Shown: positions 1-11,036, counted from the stretch's first letter. The stretch: DNA of 64,000 nucleotides from Epiperipatus broadwayi (GCA_028023455.1 JAQFVV010000346.1:1-64000), one strand, 5' to 3'. Numbers and translations: made by a program. The notes: generated by a model from the sequence alone, not told the origin.

Positions 1-746
1 CCCTTAAACCGCTAATTAAATCATTGGTTGTATGAGATAAAAATCAAATCTTTTAATTGGCCAACTCACAAACTGAAGACAAAGCCTATTGTTAAAACAT
101 ATTCGCCTATAATATTAAATTCAACTCAGATACGTTTATAAAAAGTATATAATTAATTTTTCAGGTCATGAAGAAAACGAAAGTTCTTTCAAAAATAAAT
201 TGCTATTTATTTATTCTAAGATATTCTATAGCGGCAACATAAAAGTTATAATGTAAACAAAAAGATCGACTTTTACTTTATAGAAAAGTAAATATTTCTT
301 TTTACTACATCTTCAATATATTTACTTAAATCTTCAATATTTTTCGAAAATAATTTTGTTTTTTTATTATTCTCTCTGAAAATTATGTTTAATTTCCATA
401 AATATTATTTAATAATAATTTAAATCGTATTCGAAATGAAAATCTCAGCGTTTTTCTTTATTTTCTTTGATCAGGCAGTTTCTTTGTTCTTTCCAGCCAA
501 TCAGAATGTCTTTTTCGGCTGAGAGCATGCTAAGAACCAATCACAAATAATGTTCCTTCTTTGTTTAGGTTTAAATGCGTTTTTTTTTATTTTTTACTTC
601 TAAAATAAATCGGAAGATGTCACCATCGTACAGAACTTTTAAAAACGAATTAAATACGTATTTAACGAATTTTATCGTATAAAAACGAACTGAGTTAGAG
701 TGATTTTAGATGTCGACGAGGAGTCTCGTCGAGCGCGGGAAAAGGG
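1..746 (-). mobile_element. piggyBac-type non-autonomous element (MITE), copy 1
   Basis: The ends are CCCTTAAACCGC at position 1 and GCGGGAAAAGGG at 746, followed by TTAA (747-750). The whole segment is a near-perfect reverse complement of 43,660-44,405, which has exactly the same length (746 bp). CCC...GGG ends with a TTAA target duplication are the hallmark of the piggyBac superfamily. No transposase reading frame is present, so it must move in trans. A subterminal hairpin (GTCGACGAG, 4-nt loop, CTCGTCGAG) lies at ~711-732. The left TTAA would lie just outside the window. Confidence 0.85.
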
Positions 747-2625
747 TTAAAGTTTGATCCATTTCTTATTTGAACTATTGTTACTATCATCATTATAATC
801 ATTTTGCATAGAAATGTTGATATTTAATAGAATTTTTTAGAATTAAAAAATATATTTTAATAGTTTTATGATTATATTCATAATCTTTTATATAATTTAA
901 TAAATTGATTATTTTATAAATCAGCTACATTTTTATTTTAAATAGGTGTATAAATATTTATAAAACTTTAATAAATTTACTTACTAATCAATCAAAAAAA
1001 ATGAATGGAAAATTATATAAAGTAATATTTAATATATATAAAGTTGTATTACGTATGTATTATTTATTCTGTATATTGTCAGGTTATATAGTCAATTCTT
1101 TGAAATTATATTAGATCTTTATGTGATGGTTTTATTCTATTTTACTGATGTTTGGTTTTGTTATTTTACTTCTATTATAGAATCTTAGATAATATTCTAT
1201 CTGCAATAATTGGCTATGTTAAAATAAACCATGTGCTGAAAAAGGCTTTTTATGTGTAATTATTATTAATATATATATAATTATATAGCTGATTTATATG
1301 ATTTTTATTATGATGATTTATATGAAAGAACAGCATAATGGATTTCATTAATTTCCATTTTTAATCATATATATATATATGTAATAATATTATAATTTGA
1401 TGTCTGTATTTCTTCAACTCCATATAGAGAACGTATCAATAGCTCAAACAAACTCTTATTAACAAGTGCAGTAAGAGAAAATATGTAAAATCTCTATCCA
1501 GAATACTCTTAAAATCAATATACATAATCTTATAATTGAATATTTATAAATACAGTAATTAGATATATGTAAAATATAACTTTAAAAATTGTATCCACTT
1601 AGGAGTACTTTAGACTATCCTCATAGTCTTTATCAACTAACCAAAAACAAAGACTATGAGGACAGCCGAAAGCACTCCTAAGTGGATAAAAAATTTAAAT
1701 TTATACTTTACATATATCTAATTACTGTATTTATAAATATTCAATTATAAGATTGTATATATATTATAAAACTGTTTTATAATTTAATATTGATTGAAAA
1801 TTATCTGATTTATAATAATTAGCAGCTTTAAGTTAGAACAAAGAAATAAATCAGTCAGTTAGTGACAATTACCAGATTAATTAAAGTTAGAATAAATAAT
1901 AGTATTGATTAACCTATTAAAGGAAATCAAGAACAAAGAAAGAAAAACAACAAGGTGAAGCTGATAGGAAAATTTATTTTCATTGTATATGCAAAAACCA
2001 TATATTCTGCTATATAATAATAAGACAAAAAGACTTGGACTGAAAATCAAAGTGTGCATAAAGATTATTATGAAGCTGGCAAAATTAAGGAACCCATCAA
2101 AAGGTGAGAAGAGTCTAGGTTTCAGCAATTGTCTCTCATTATATTAACTCTACGTCTATTATTTGTCTTTAAAGAATGTGGTTATTAAAAAAACTTTTCA
2201 ATACTATTTTAAATACAATTATAATTGTAAATTATTGTATAAAAGAAATGCTAAAAATTATGCGCCAGCTAAAACCTGAATGATGGAAATCTTCCAACAG
2301 TGAAAAATGCCTATAATGAATACAAAAATTATCATGGTAAAAGGTGTAGCTTTTGTTTGCTCATAGTTAATCAGTTCTCATATTACCAGCAATTCATAGT
2401 CTGTCTATTAAAAAAAGAAATTACCAACATTAAGAAATGGTTGGCCCAAATCAGGCAACATATATATGCTTATATGAAACTTAAATGATAATTAAGAGAC
2501 AAACTACATTTTTTTCTTCTTTAAGTTACTGATAAAGATATAAAAATATATTAATGATAGAAAGTTTATTAAGTTATTAAAAAAGTTATAGTAAGATCTT
2601 TTTAATTTTACATATATATATATAT
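747..2625. other. AT-rich non-coding stretch (GNMT intron 2)
   Basis: Apart from the hairpin at 1,519-1,758 I see only AT-rich sequence with short (TA)n runs. Short reading frames here (for example 1,877-2,128 minus and 2,300-2,488 plus) show no motif and look like chance. I found no GNMT exon 3. Confidence 0.5.
1519..1758. repeat. Long hairpin (foldback repeat), arms ~110 bp
   Basis: The left arm (~1,519-1,631) and right arm (1,649-~1,758) are nearly perfect reverse complements around a 17-nt loop. The core is ATCCACTTAGGAGTACTTT pairing with AAAGCACTCCTAAGTGGAT. Single-base differences and one small bulge show some age. There is no reading frame. It could be a foldback MITE or a fused pair of element ends. 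Confidence 0.8.
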
Positions 2626-2629
2626 GAAA

Positions 2630-3139
2630 AACAAAACAAGTTATAAATTTCGTAACTTGCTTTTAGCTTGCATTTTATGATCACTAGATGGAGCTTTACC
2701 AATAGCTCGTAACAAGCTTTTGTTTACATAAATGCCCAGAGAGATAGAATTCAATATCTCTTCCATTGTTTCCACCTCCAGACCAGCTGGTTTCGAGCTA
2801 GTTGACTCACGTCAGTGAAGAATAGGGAGACTAGAAACTAAATCTAAATACTAACTCTAAAATCAGCATTTATTAAACATGTTTCTATCAGTTTTAAAGC
2901 ATAAAATTTATAAAACATGTAATGTCTTCAAATCCAGCTTAACAAACTAGATAGCTATATGGGTCTGAAATCAGTTCAGTTTCACCATATAGTAAAAGCC
3001 TCTGCAATATATATCATTACAAAAACCTTCGACAAAACAAGTTATAAATTTTGTAACTTGCTTTTAGTTTGCATTTTATGATCACTAGATGGAGCTTTAC
3101 CAATAGCTCCTAACAAGCTTTTGTTTACATAAATGCCGA
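2630..3139 (+). repeat. Family-B tandem pLTR-like PLE repeat, 1.25 copies
   Basis: The ~105-bp segment 2,630-2,737 recurs at 3,032-3,139, so this is a ~402-bp unit with a second partial copy. The unit shares its layout and many words (TTCAA..CAGCTTA, GATAGCTA, ATGGGTCTGA) with the repeat at 11,490-12,415. It sits inside a (TA)n tract, as that copy does. I assign it to PLE terminal repeats because of the partial tandem architecture and its kinship to the hammerhead-bearing families. A GAAACTAAATC motif remains at ~2,833, but the ribozyme core is not intact. Confidence 0.6.
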
Positions 3140-3163
3140 GATATATATATGTATATAATAGCT

Positions 3164-3640
3164 AAATAGCTGATGTTTCAGTACAATAGCAAGTACTTTT
3201 CCCAGAGCTTCTTTCTCAAATCATAAGAATGTGTGTGGCGAGATTTAAAATCATTATTTTTCCCTTTATTTTCTCCTCATTCTCAAATTCTATTAACTGA
3301 CCATAATGTCAATTTTAATAAAACACATATTCTGGCAAAATTTGAGCAATATTACCAGAGATTGCTAGGGGAATATAGAGATTTTAAAAGGCCCAAGAGT
3401 ATAAATGAAAAGTGTGAATTAAAGAAAATTAACAATATTTGGAAAAAGCTATTAGAGGATAAAATATTTTTTTAAAACTTCTCAACCAATAGAATTTGAG
3501 AATGAGGAGAAAATAACAAAGGCTAAAAATAACAATTTTAAATCTCACCACACATATTCTTATGATTTCAGAAAGAAGAAGCTCTGAGGAAAGTACTTAT
3601 TATTGTACTGAAACATCAGTTATTTAGCTATTATATTTGC
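3164..3640. repeat. Inverted repeat, arms ~135-150 bp, loop ~190 bp
   Basis: Segment 3,164-3,297 returns in reverse complement at ~3,486-3,640; examples are CTTTCTCAAATCATAAGAAT against ATTCTTATGATTTCAGAAAG, and GAATTTGAGAATGAGGAG near the inner ends. A short plus-strand reading frame (3,233-3,475) covers one arm and the loop but has no recognisable motif. It is probably a foldback insertion of an unidentified element. Confidence 0.75.
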
Positions 3641-3716
3641 AGTACACAGAAGCTCCTGGAAATACTACTATGAATTCATCATTTATTCATGAGAATTTAA
3701 TATATCTATGTAGTTA

Positions 3717-3872
3717 AGTTGCAATCATTAGTGTCTTTATAAATACAATATATGAGACCATTAATAGGGGGGGGGGGATTCTACCTCTATTGCTAAAATA
3801 AGATTGCCTTGACAACAGTTTGAAATTCTTGATTGTTATCTATATTGGGATTGTCTAAGTGTGCCTGGCTTT
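3717..3872 (+). repeat. Interspersed ~150-bp repeat with G-run
   Basis: Matches the reverse complement of 22,350-22,491 and, more weakly, the plus strand at ~24,100-24,200. Shared words are CATTAGTGTC, TTGCCTTGACAACAGTTTG and TATTGGGATTGT. It contains an 11-G run at ~3,767. The family is unassigned and there is no reading frame. Confidence 0.6.
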
Positions 3873-4117
3873 TAATGTTATATATATAAACCCAGATCAC
3901 AATCTCTTGCATATATGTGTATTATTTAAAATTTTATATAACTTACTATAGTTTGATTATAAATGCAACACTTTCTGAACTCACAACTTTTCCACAAATA
4001 ACTTTATAGAATTATATTAATGATTAAACTAAAGCTCACCTCTAGCCCAAACATATTTTTTAATTCTCACTTAATTAATGATATGTGTCTAATCTTACAG
4101 AAATATCAATATCTTAG

Positions 4118-4240
4118 TTTTCTTGTCCACGATGTGGCCAACTATTGAGTACTGATTCAGCACAAAATGCACATCTTGGGAATCAGTTATTTTTTCACAT
4201 GTCTTTGATCATATGTTTTGGTAAATTGTGATGAAATAAA
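4118..4240 (+). ncRNA. Family-D PLE repeat fragment with decayed hammerhead ribozyme
   Basis: Homologous to 10,095-10,205 and to the minus strand of 9,480-9,680. The hammerhead layout is still visible: CCAA (4,138-4,141), a mutated core CTATTGA (4,142-4,148), a stem II palindrome (4,149-4,163), AAAA in place of GAAA (4,164-4,167), stem III ATG-CA-CAT, cleavage triplet ATC ending at 4,175, and TTGG (4,176-4,179) closing stem I. Two core changes should abolish catalysis. The stem III pairs differ from the other copies but still pair, which supports the fold. Confidence 0.55.
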
Positions 4241-4534
4241 AGTTTGAAATACATATATTAAAATATATACATGAAGTTAAAATTATATCTAAAAAAACTG
4301 TATATATATTTAAAATTATAATAAGAGCTATGTATATCTTACTCATGTAAAAATAAGTGAACTGGATGTTTCAACAATGCATCCAGAGTGTGAGAGATTG
4401 TTCTGACTTTTGGCAGATGAATGGATGGTTGGGATGATTGGACTAAGGTGAAGAATGCACTAAAAATAATATTTGAATATATATAGGTAAATAAGAGGCA
4501 TCAATAGTTTACAGTTTTTTATTAAGATATTAAT

Positions 4535-5140
4535 AAACCAGTTTGTGGATGGGAATAAGTCTAGATGGAGATTTTGAATGTGGTCTCTTGCTGCATTTAT
4601 CAGTAAAATAGAAATAAATAAGCTTGTTTAGAGCTATCAGCATGCTCTTTATATTACATTTGTAAATACAAGCTAAATAAATCACTTTATGTATGACTTG
4701 ATTTCATTAATATTATAGTTTGGCTGTTAAGGTTTTAGCTATATTAGACTGCTAAAGCTATTAATATATAGTGTACCTGAATTTAGGTCAATCCCATATA
4801 GCAATTTGAGTTGAAGAACTGGATTTGAAGACATCTAGATGTCTGAAAATTTCAGACTTTCTACTTAATAAATATATTTTGTGATCTGGTGTATGGATAT
4901 ATTTTGTGATCTGGTGTATGGATGTCTTGGCTCTTCACTCACAAGACTCACTAGCTAAAAACTGGTCTGGGAATGGGGTCAAGTGCAGATAGAGATTTTG
5001 TATCCATTCTCTTACTGCATTTATCAGTAAAAAAATAAAATAAGCTTGTTTAGAGCTATTAGCATGCTCTGTATATTACATTTGTAAATACAGGCTAAAT
5101 GTGATGTACGACTTGATTTCATTAATATATATTATTTTGT
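4535..5140 (+). repeat. Family-C tandem pLTR-like PLE repeat (~424-bp period)
   Basis: The segment with TTATCAGTAAAA and AAGCTTGTTTAGAGCTAT at ~4,598 recurs at ~5,020, giving a ~424-bp direct repeat. Between the copies, 4,925-4,985 aligns with the hammerhead region of family A (...CACTAGCTAAAAACTGGTC TGGGAAT...), but the CTGATGA box is lost. A 34-bp direct duplication (ATATTTTGTGATCTGGTGTATGG) lies at ~4,875-4,925. Confidence 0.55.
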
Positions 5141-5180
5141 AAGCCCTAACTTTTTTTTTACATTTATAAATACTAATATA

Positions 5181-5392
5181 TTTACTGAGGCTATAACCTC
5201 AATAATATGCGTATAAAATGTGATAGTGGGGACCTCTAAAGGTGTTTAACCACAAGCTTACGTTAACATAAGCTTGTGGTTAAACACCTGTAGAGGTCCC
5301 CACTATCGCATTTTATATGCATATTATCGAGGTTATAGCCTCAGTAAATATTACTTAGGTAATCAATGTACGTTTAATAAATTTATAATTAC
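5181..5392. mobile_element. Foldback element: 80-bp perfect-type hairpin arms with 13-bp TSD
   Basis: The arms 5,181-5,260 and 5,269-5,348 are nearly perfect reverse complements with an 8-nt loop. The hairpin plus a 44-bp tail is flanked by the direct repeat AAATACTAATATA (5,168-5,180 and 5,393-5,405), which reads as a target-site duplication. It encodes nothing. A 12-15-bp duplication would suit an endonuclease-primed retroelement such as a PLE better than a cut-and-paste element. Confidence 0.75.
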
Positions 5393-5405
5393 AAATACTA
5401 ATATA

Positions 5406-6968
5406 GTGTGGTATATATATATTATGTAGTTATTTGTGTCTAATTATTATTATTTTATTATTTTTGTTATTCTATCAATAAACTAATAATATTTTGAAAG
5501 TGAATATGCTGAAAAAGGTTTGTAAACAAACGGAAGGTTGAAGCCTGGTGAAATTTTAGTAAAAATTCTCATCTGTTCTTTCCAATATAAATGGCTTTAA
5601 AAAAATTATAATGATCTATAAGAAATTTTAATATTCATCAATCAAGATTGTCTTAAATAAATTAATTTTGTTATTTAAATTCTTTAATTGTCTGCAGTGT
5701 TCTAAACTTATTGATCTCATTTCAAATGTGTACATGAATAATTCACTAAAGATTGAAAAAAATCATTTTCTGAGTTAAGAGAAATATTTGGGTTATAATC
5801 AATGAAAACTACAATGCTATTGTCATAATGGTACTATATCCATACCTATTTTTTAAAAAAAGAAAGTAGCAATTTAAATTAGAGGATAGATTACTTTAAG
5901 TCCTACCTATAACAAATAAATACATATGGATGAGAATTTTAAGTGTAACCATCTGGGAGATAATTTGATATCTGCAGGGGGCTCCAAAAATAATCAAAAT
6001 TTTAAAAGAAAAAATTTGTATATTTATTTTCAGGAGTTGTAGATTCAATCACTTTAAAAAGTAGTCTATTTAATGCAATGACTAGTCTAAACCAATTTGT
6101 CAATTTTCAAAGCAGCCCAGAAACACTTGCAAAGTAATGCATTTTAATAAGACATTTTTTTTATTACAGAGATTTTTAAAAATGCATGAAGTGAAATCGA
6201 GCAAATGTGGTTGATAGTTAAGCCAAGTCATGCTAAATTTAATTAAAAACTGTTTCACACTCAAGGCTTTGAAAGGTGGCATTGTTGAAGTGGAGTTTAC
6301 ACTCTTTTCTTTGCACAAAACAGGATGTTTACATTTTACCATATTATGTAAATGTTGCAGAACTAGAAAATAAAATGTGTGATCATTATAAACTAAATTT
6401 GAGAGAATGCATGCCAAAAAAAATTCTGTTAATTTGAATATTTCAGACATTATAAAAAAAATTGACAAATATGTGAAATGCACTTTAGAAAAAAAAGTGC
6501 TATATATGAAATCACAATTTCACAAGATGATGTCATTTGTTGGATTGATGGAGAAGGGTTCCTGCAAGAAGTATGTAATGGCAAAAGCATATACTACAAA
6601 AGGCGCACATACCAGAAAACGGTTTTGATTATTTTTGGGTCTCCCCTCATATGATAATCAGGAAATATAACTTGGATAATACAAAAAAGTATAGTTTAAA
6701 CATCATAATTAATATGAATCTTAATTAATTATATGTATTTAGATAAACTTATGGTCTGATTATGTTTCTTTAAATGATCAAAAAAATAGCATTCGGTAGA
6801 TGGCTCATCATATCAATCTAAAAATAATCTGACTCTGCAACATACATTCATTTGTCAGAAGTGCCATCTGTTCATGGTATAATATATGTACATGTTTATT
6901 GCTATATTTTACAGTATATATGCATGCACACATATACAAGCATATGCATAAATGATGCTCAAAATTTT
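5406..6968. other. GNMT intron 2, no recognised feature
   Basis: AT-rich intronic sequence left of GNMT exon 2. I searched the minus strand for the exon encoding the residues after the exon 2 Trp and did not find it. The reading frames at 6,100-6,483 (minus) and 6,407-6,628 (plus) overlap each other and have no family motif. Confidence 0.5.
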
Positions 6969-6970
6969 AC

Positions 6971-7098
6971 CCCAATTATCAAAAGCTGGTTCTTTTCTTC
7001 GTATCCACCTCTCTTTAAGAGCATATTTAAGCATCTGAGGGCTGGCATCAGTACTGGTAACATTAAAACCTTCTTCCAGCAACATTATAGAATCAACT
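6971..7098 (-). CDS. GNMT: Glycine N-methyltransferase, exon 2
   Basis: This exon encodes the second part of the SAM-binding Rossmann fold of GNMT, the cytosolic enzyme that transfers methyl from S-adenosylmethionine to glycine (giving sarcosine and SAH) and buffers the SAM/SAH ratio. The translation after the shared Gly codon reads [11 protein letters not shown], then [18 protein letters not shown], then KEPAFDNW, closely following the vertebrate protein (VDSIMLVEEGF...LKYALKERW...EPAFDKW). The STDAS segment contains the acidic residue at the end of strand beta-2 that binds the SAM ribose in this fold. The acceptor is TTTTTAG just above 7,098. The donor is G|GTAAAA at 6,970. The length of 128 bp is consistent with entry in phase 2 and exit in phase 1. 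The rest of the gene is not in the window. Confidence 0.93.
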
Positions 7099-8360
7099 CT
7101 AAAAATAAATATTTGAAAATGCATCAAAATTAAAATTTACAAACATTGTAAAAAAAGTTTACATTTAACATATAATGTAATATTTTTAAATATTTTAAAG
7201 TATACACTATTTGTATACATGCAGATGTTTTGAGATCATAATTAAAGATAATCTATTCAAAAGTATTATAAAAAAAAGAACCTTCAAAGAAGAATTGATT
7301 TAAATATATACTACCTATTGGTGATGTTGGGCACAGTAATCCTAGTTTACTAGAATTTATGAAAAGGTGTGTTATTACAGAACCCAAATGATCTCTTGCT
7401 TTAAGCTCAAAAAAGCATAGCTTTACTTTGTAACGATTAGTTTTCAGTCCAAACTAAAAGATAAAACATAGATCTGACTTATTTTCTTAAGAGTCACAGT
7501 TGTGTTCTCTTAAAATATTATATTAGTAATCTCTAAAAAAAAAAAATTTCACTTTGATTTAAAATGATTTACAGTTATTGTTAATACAAATATTAAATAT
7601 AATCCGTAAAATTACGTGATTATTCATTAAACGAATTCTATTATGTGATTCTTCATTTGATGAAATTTCTAAATATTAACAAATAGTAATATATCTGTGA
7701 AAGTAAATATTTTATTTGAAGAAAGTAGAAATATATATATCTGGTTTAAAATTAGAGGCTTTTTTGCTCTCTTCTGATTTGTAAATCTTTAAATCTATTC
7801 AAGAAATGATTTTAACATAAGATGTTCACAGTAGTATTAATTCAGGGATAATCCTATAACTTAAGTAGCAAGTCACTTCAAATGCCAAATTGAGTCACTA
7901 AAATGAGATTTTATATTTTATTTATATGTATATTTAATAAATATATTTATTTTTACTGAACACATGTTTTTCTCTTGCATTATTTAATAGTCATTTTAAA
8001 TAAGTCTTTTTAATAATTTTAAAATGCTCTTCTTTTACTGCTTTTTTTAGATCCCAAAACTGCTCAGCCAGGCTCTGCACAAAGCTAATATTTTGGAGTT
8101 TAATGAATGATGAAATGTATTAAAAAGAACAGATTTCTGGAAAAAATCTACCAGAGAATAAAATATAGAGGTGGTGACTGTTTGATGTGAAATCATAGGT
8201 ATTTATATCATTTCACATATTAAAATTATAACGTTGGAATTAGTTATGGACTGTTTATATATAAATTATATTATTTGATCTTAGTGCTGATAAATACCAT
8301 AGAGTTTATAAATACATTTTCTTATTATTTAAAAGCCTAAAGCTAATCTAGTCAAGAAAA
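7099..8360. other. GNMT intron 1, left part
   Basis: AT-rich intronic DNA next to the exon 2 acceptor, which has a T-rich tract and AG. No reading frame, repeat or RNA gene is recognised. Confidence 0.5.
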
Positions 8361-8363
8361 TAA

Positions 8364-8452
8364 TTAAAATTACCCCAAATTCAAAATTAAACAAGACTAG
8401 TTTATCTTCTTTGGTTAGTCTTGTTTAATTTTGAATTTGGGAGTAATTTTAA
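8364..8452. repeat. Hairpin made of two PLE 3' ends
   Basis: The arms 8,364-8,399 and 8,416-8,452 pair around a short loop. Each arm resembles the PLE 3' terminus at 10,283 and 11,447: AATTACCCCAAATTCAAAATT here against AACTACCCTAAATCCAAAATT there. Only terminal sequence remains, fused in inverted orientation. Confidence 0.6.
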
Positions 8453-8454
8453 TC

Positions 8455-9370
8455 ATTATATATGTTTTTATATTCGACATATATTACTTTTAAGATATAT
8501 ATCGTCTAGATATTATTGTTGTTGTTAGTATTCAATCAAGGCTTATTCTCATGAAATTAAATATTTCAAACATTTTTTTTCTTTTAATAAGACTTCAAGA
8601 TATAATTGTTCTAAATATAATCTGCTTTTATCTAATATTAGGAACAATTATCTTTAGTGAACAATCCATCCAATCTTTGGGATTTAAGTTGTCGTCTTTA
8701 ACTATACAGTATACCAATCATCTTTTTTCATAGTTCTTTACCCAATAAATTAAGATTTCCAATATAATAGCTTTTTTAGCTTTCTTTTATTGTTTTTTTT
8801 ATCTTTCCTTTCCCTTTTTTTTTTTTTATCTGTACCTGTTTTATCATTAATCTTTTCATTTTTCTTTTTTGTAAATATTCTGTTCGTTCTTTTATTTATC
8901 TTCCTTCTTTGAAATCTTATTGTGAGAGATTTTTGTCTATTTTTTTATTCTACTAATCAAGGAATGAAAAAAAAAAGATTCCAATTAAAACAATTTTTCT
9001 AACCAGAAATTTTTTAATTTATATTTGTCAGAACTATGGTTTATAAAATATACTGAACCAAGATTTTTCAAATGACAGGCCCCCAAAATAGCTTACAGAG
9101 ATAGTGGAATACATTTGGAATATAAATTTATCTCTTTGTTCTTCCTTATGCTTAATCTGCTTGTTGTGAAAAAGTGTTAAATAATAACTTTAAAATTTAA
9201 CTGGATATATTACTACACTCAATGCTTAAAATCTGCCAATAGAGTATTCACAATCTGTTGTCAAGGTAACACTCAGATAATAAATTAATTTCCACATATT
9301 ATTTGAATATTGTCTAGACAATAGATTGCTATTATTTATATTGGTTTACTTTCAACATTGGCTGTAGTGA
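8455..9370. other. Intronic AT-rich sequence, no feature
   Basis: Contains a T-rich, polypyrimidine-like stretch (~8,770-8,900) and one short plus-strand reading frame (8,551-8,733) without a motif. A weak match to the 3,717 repeat (CTGTTGTCAAGG) occurs near 9,256. Nothing else is seen. Confidence 0.4.
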
Positions 9371-9526
9371 TGTGATTTACATATGATATACCAATTAGCT
9401 ATTGGAACTTATGGCTACTATATATATTATAAGGGATTTGAACTCAAATTTTCAAGCATCCTACATCTATCCAATATATCTTATACAACTGATACACATA
9501 ATCACATACATGTGAAGAAGATAAAT

Positions 9527-9585
9527 AATCTCCAATATACTATATCATGCTGAACTAGTAATCATCAGTTGGTCCAGATCATCAT
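9527..9585 (-). ncRNA. Hammerhead ribozyme, family D, core-mutated copy
   Basis: On the minus strand: CCAA (9,572-9,569), CTGATGA (9,568-9,562), stem II region, then GATA in place of GAAA (9,546-9,543), a 3-bp stem III, an AUA cleavage triplet and TTGG (9,535-9,532) pairing with CCAA. The GAAA to GATA change predicts loss of activity. Its value is as an alignment partner for the intact copy at 10,095-10,149. Confidence 0.55.
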
Positions 9586-10094
9586 TTCCCACACATATAT
9601 ACAATCAGTGCTCAGTCTATATTAAGATAGCAAATCTTTAAACTTTCATGGATAAGCTTCAATATTTTTCCACTCTCCAACTTTTCTGCCATCAATTTCA
9701 TGGATAATCAGAGGATGGAATGCTCAAAACCCTTGATGATGCCAATGTTGTTGTCAAATCCTTGAAAACCTTAAGTCAATCTGATCCCTCTCACATAGAA
9801 TCTCAATATGTCCATTTAATTATAAAGAAGAGGAATGGATATAATATAGGCTGAATATGTAATATTTAAATATATGTATATTGTCCATATTAAACTCAAT
9901 GTAATTAGAAGGGACTTGAACTCAAACTTCTAAGCATTCTACATTTATCCAATCTAATATCTTTGTACTTTCAGTAATATGAAATGACTGAAGAGTTGAA
10001 GAGTGGAGAAGATTGAAGCTTGTCCATTAAAGTTTGAAGATTTGCTATCTTAAAATAAACTAAGCAGTGATTGTATATATGTGTGGGAGATGGT

Positions 10095-10149
10095 GATCTG
10101 GACCAACTGATGAGTGCTGACTCAGCATGAAATATGTATATTAGAGATC
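10095..10149 (+). ncRNA. Hammerhead ribozyme candidate, family D (complete core)
   Basis: The core is complete: CTGATGA (10,107-10,113), GAAA (10,129-10,132) and cleavage triplet ATA ending at 10,140. Stem II is the palindrome GTGCTGA-C-TCAGCAT (10,114-10,128). Stem III is ATA-TG-TAT (10,132-10,139). Stem I pairs CCAA with TTAG (one mismatch; TTGG in the two sister copies), then GATCT (10,095-10,099) with AGATC (10,145-10,149). Hammerheads of this minimal type, with a very short stem III, are known from PLE terminal repeats, where they act as transcript dimers. Activity here is inferred. Confidence 0.65.
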
Positions 10150-10239
10150 ATTAACGTTTTCACATGTATTTGGTCATGTGTATCAGTTGTATAAGATGGC
10201 TGTGGTAAATTTGAATGACTGAGTGTTCAAGTCTATGTC

Positions 10240-10296
10240 TATATATATATATATATTGTATATATGTATATATATATACATATATATATATATATA
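10240..10296. repeat. (TA)n microsatellite
   Basis: Interrupted TATATA run between the family-D array and the 3' end of the minus-strand PLE copy. PLEs here repeatedly abut (TA)n tracts (also at 2,620 and 11,476), suggesting target preference. Confidence 0.8.
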
Positions 10297-11036
10297 ATCA
10301 AAACTACCCTAAATCCAAAATTCAACCAGACCAGCATAAAAATAATATTAAAACACTACCAAAGGTTTCACTGCTACAAACAGACTTCTCAAGTGTAAAG
10401 AACTGCAAAAACCACACAATATATATAATATTAAACATTACCCACAAATCCATTCACTTCCCATCCACCCTTAATATTAAAAGAACTCTTAAATAAATTA
10501 ATTGCTTCAGAATAATAAATTTTCAATAATAAAGATTCTTTAATTCTTCTTTTGATTTCATTTCTCTCAAAGAAGACAACCTTAGCTTCATTAAAATCAA
10601 TACTGTGGCCTGTATCTTTTTCATGGACATACAAAGCAGAATTAAGATATCTATTTTTAACTCTACTTTTATGAACCTTTATTCTTTCATTTAAACTCAA
10701 ACTACTCTGACCTATGTAAACCTTCTTACAAAATAAACAAGGGATAAAATATACTACACCAGGAATAGTCTTTCTATCAAAAATTTCTTTTGTATTATTT
10801 AATAAATTATTCAATGTAACACCCCTTTTCCAAGCAATTTTCTTATTTCCAAACAATGTACTATTTCTACATACAATTTTATAAGAAGACAATTTAAATG
10901 ACAAAGAAATAAACTCATATTTTTCTTTAACCTTTACATCCTTATAAATATTACTATTAAATAAAATACTTTTAATAAATTTATCAGAGTAACCAATCCT
11001 CAAGTAATCTTTATAAAATTGATATTTCTGAAACAA
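10283..11036 (-). pseudogene. Penelope-like element, C-terminal ORF with GIY-YIG endonuclease (5'-truncated)
   Basis: An open minus-strand frame of 201 codons (10,431-11,036) ends in a GIY-YIG nuclease domain: GVVYFIPCLFCKKVYIGQS at about residues 93-111 (the GVVY and YIG strands, plus the CxxC typical of the PLE linker), the Arg of LNERIKVH, HEKDTGH, and a Glu-containing helix (KRRIKESLLL). In PLEs this domain follows the reverse transcriptase and nicks the target. The residues before it (from GYSDKFI) match the position of the RT C-terminus, but the RT itself is missing. The 3' UTR runs out to 10,283. The frame is open, so decay is limited, but truncation makes it non-autonomous. It is joined head to head to an inverted copy. 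Confidence 0.85.

Larger units (their letters stand above)
9380..10205. repeat. Family-D PLE terminal repeat array: ~480-bp direct repeat plus inverted copy
   Basis: AAGGGATTTGAACTCAAA at 9,431 recurs as AAGGGACTTGAACTCAAA at 9,910, a direct repeat of ~479 bp. Segment 9,480-9,680 also returns inverted at ~10,005-10,205. Partial tandem copies plus an inverted copy are the usual PLE insertion structure. The array abuts a (TA)n run at 10,240-10,295. Confidence 0.6.

Noticed and set aside
6100-6483. 127-codon minus-strand frame as GNMT exon 3 or an independent gene
   Set aside because: No GNMT residues, no motif, and an overlapping frame on the other strand of equal quality.
6852-7133. Plus-strand frame over GNMT exon 2
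   Set aside because: The opposite strand matches GNMT with correct splice sites; the plus frame is a shadow.
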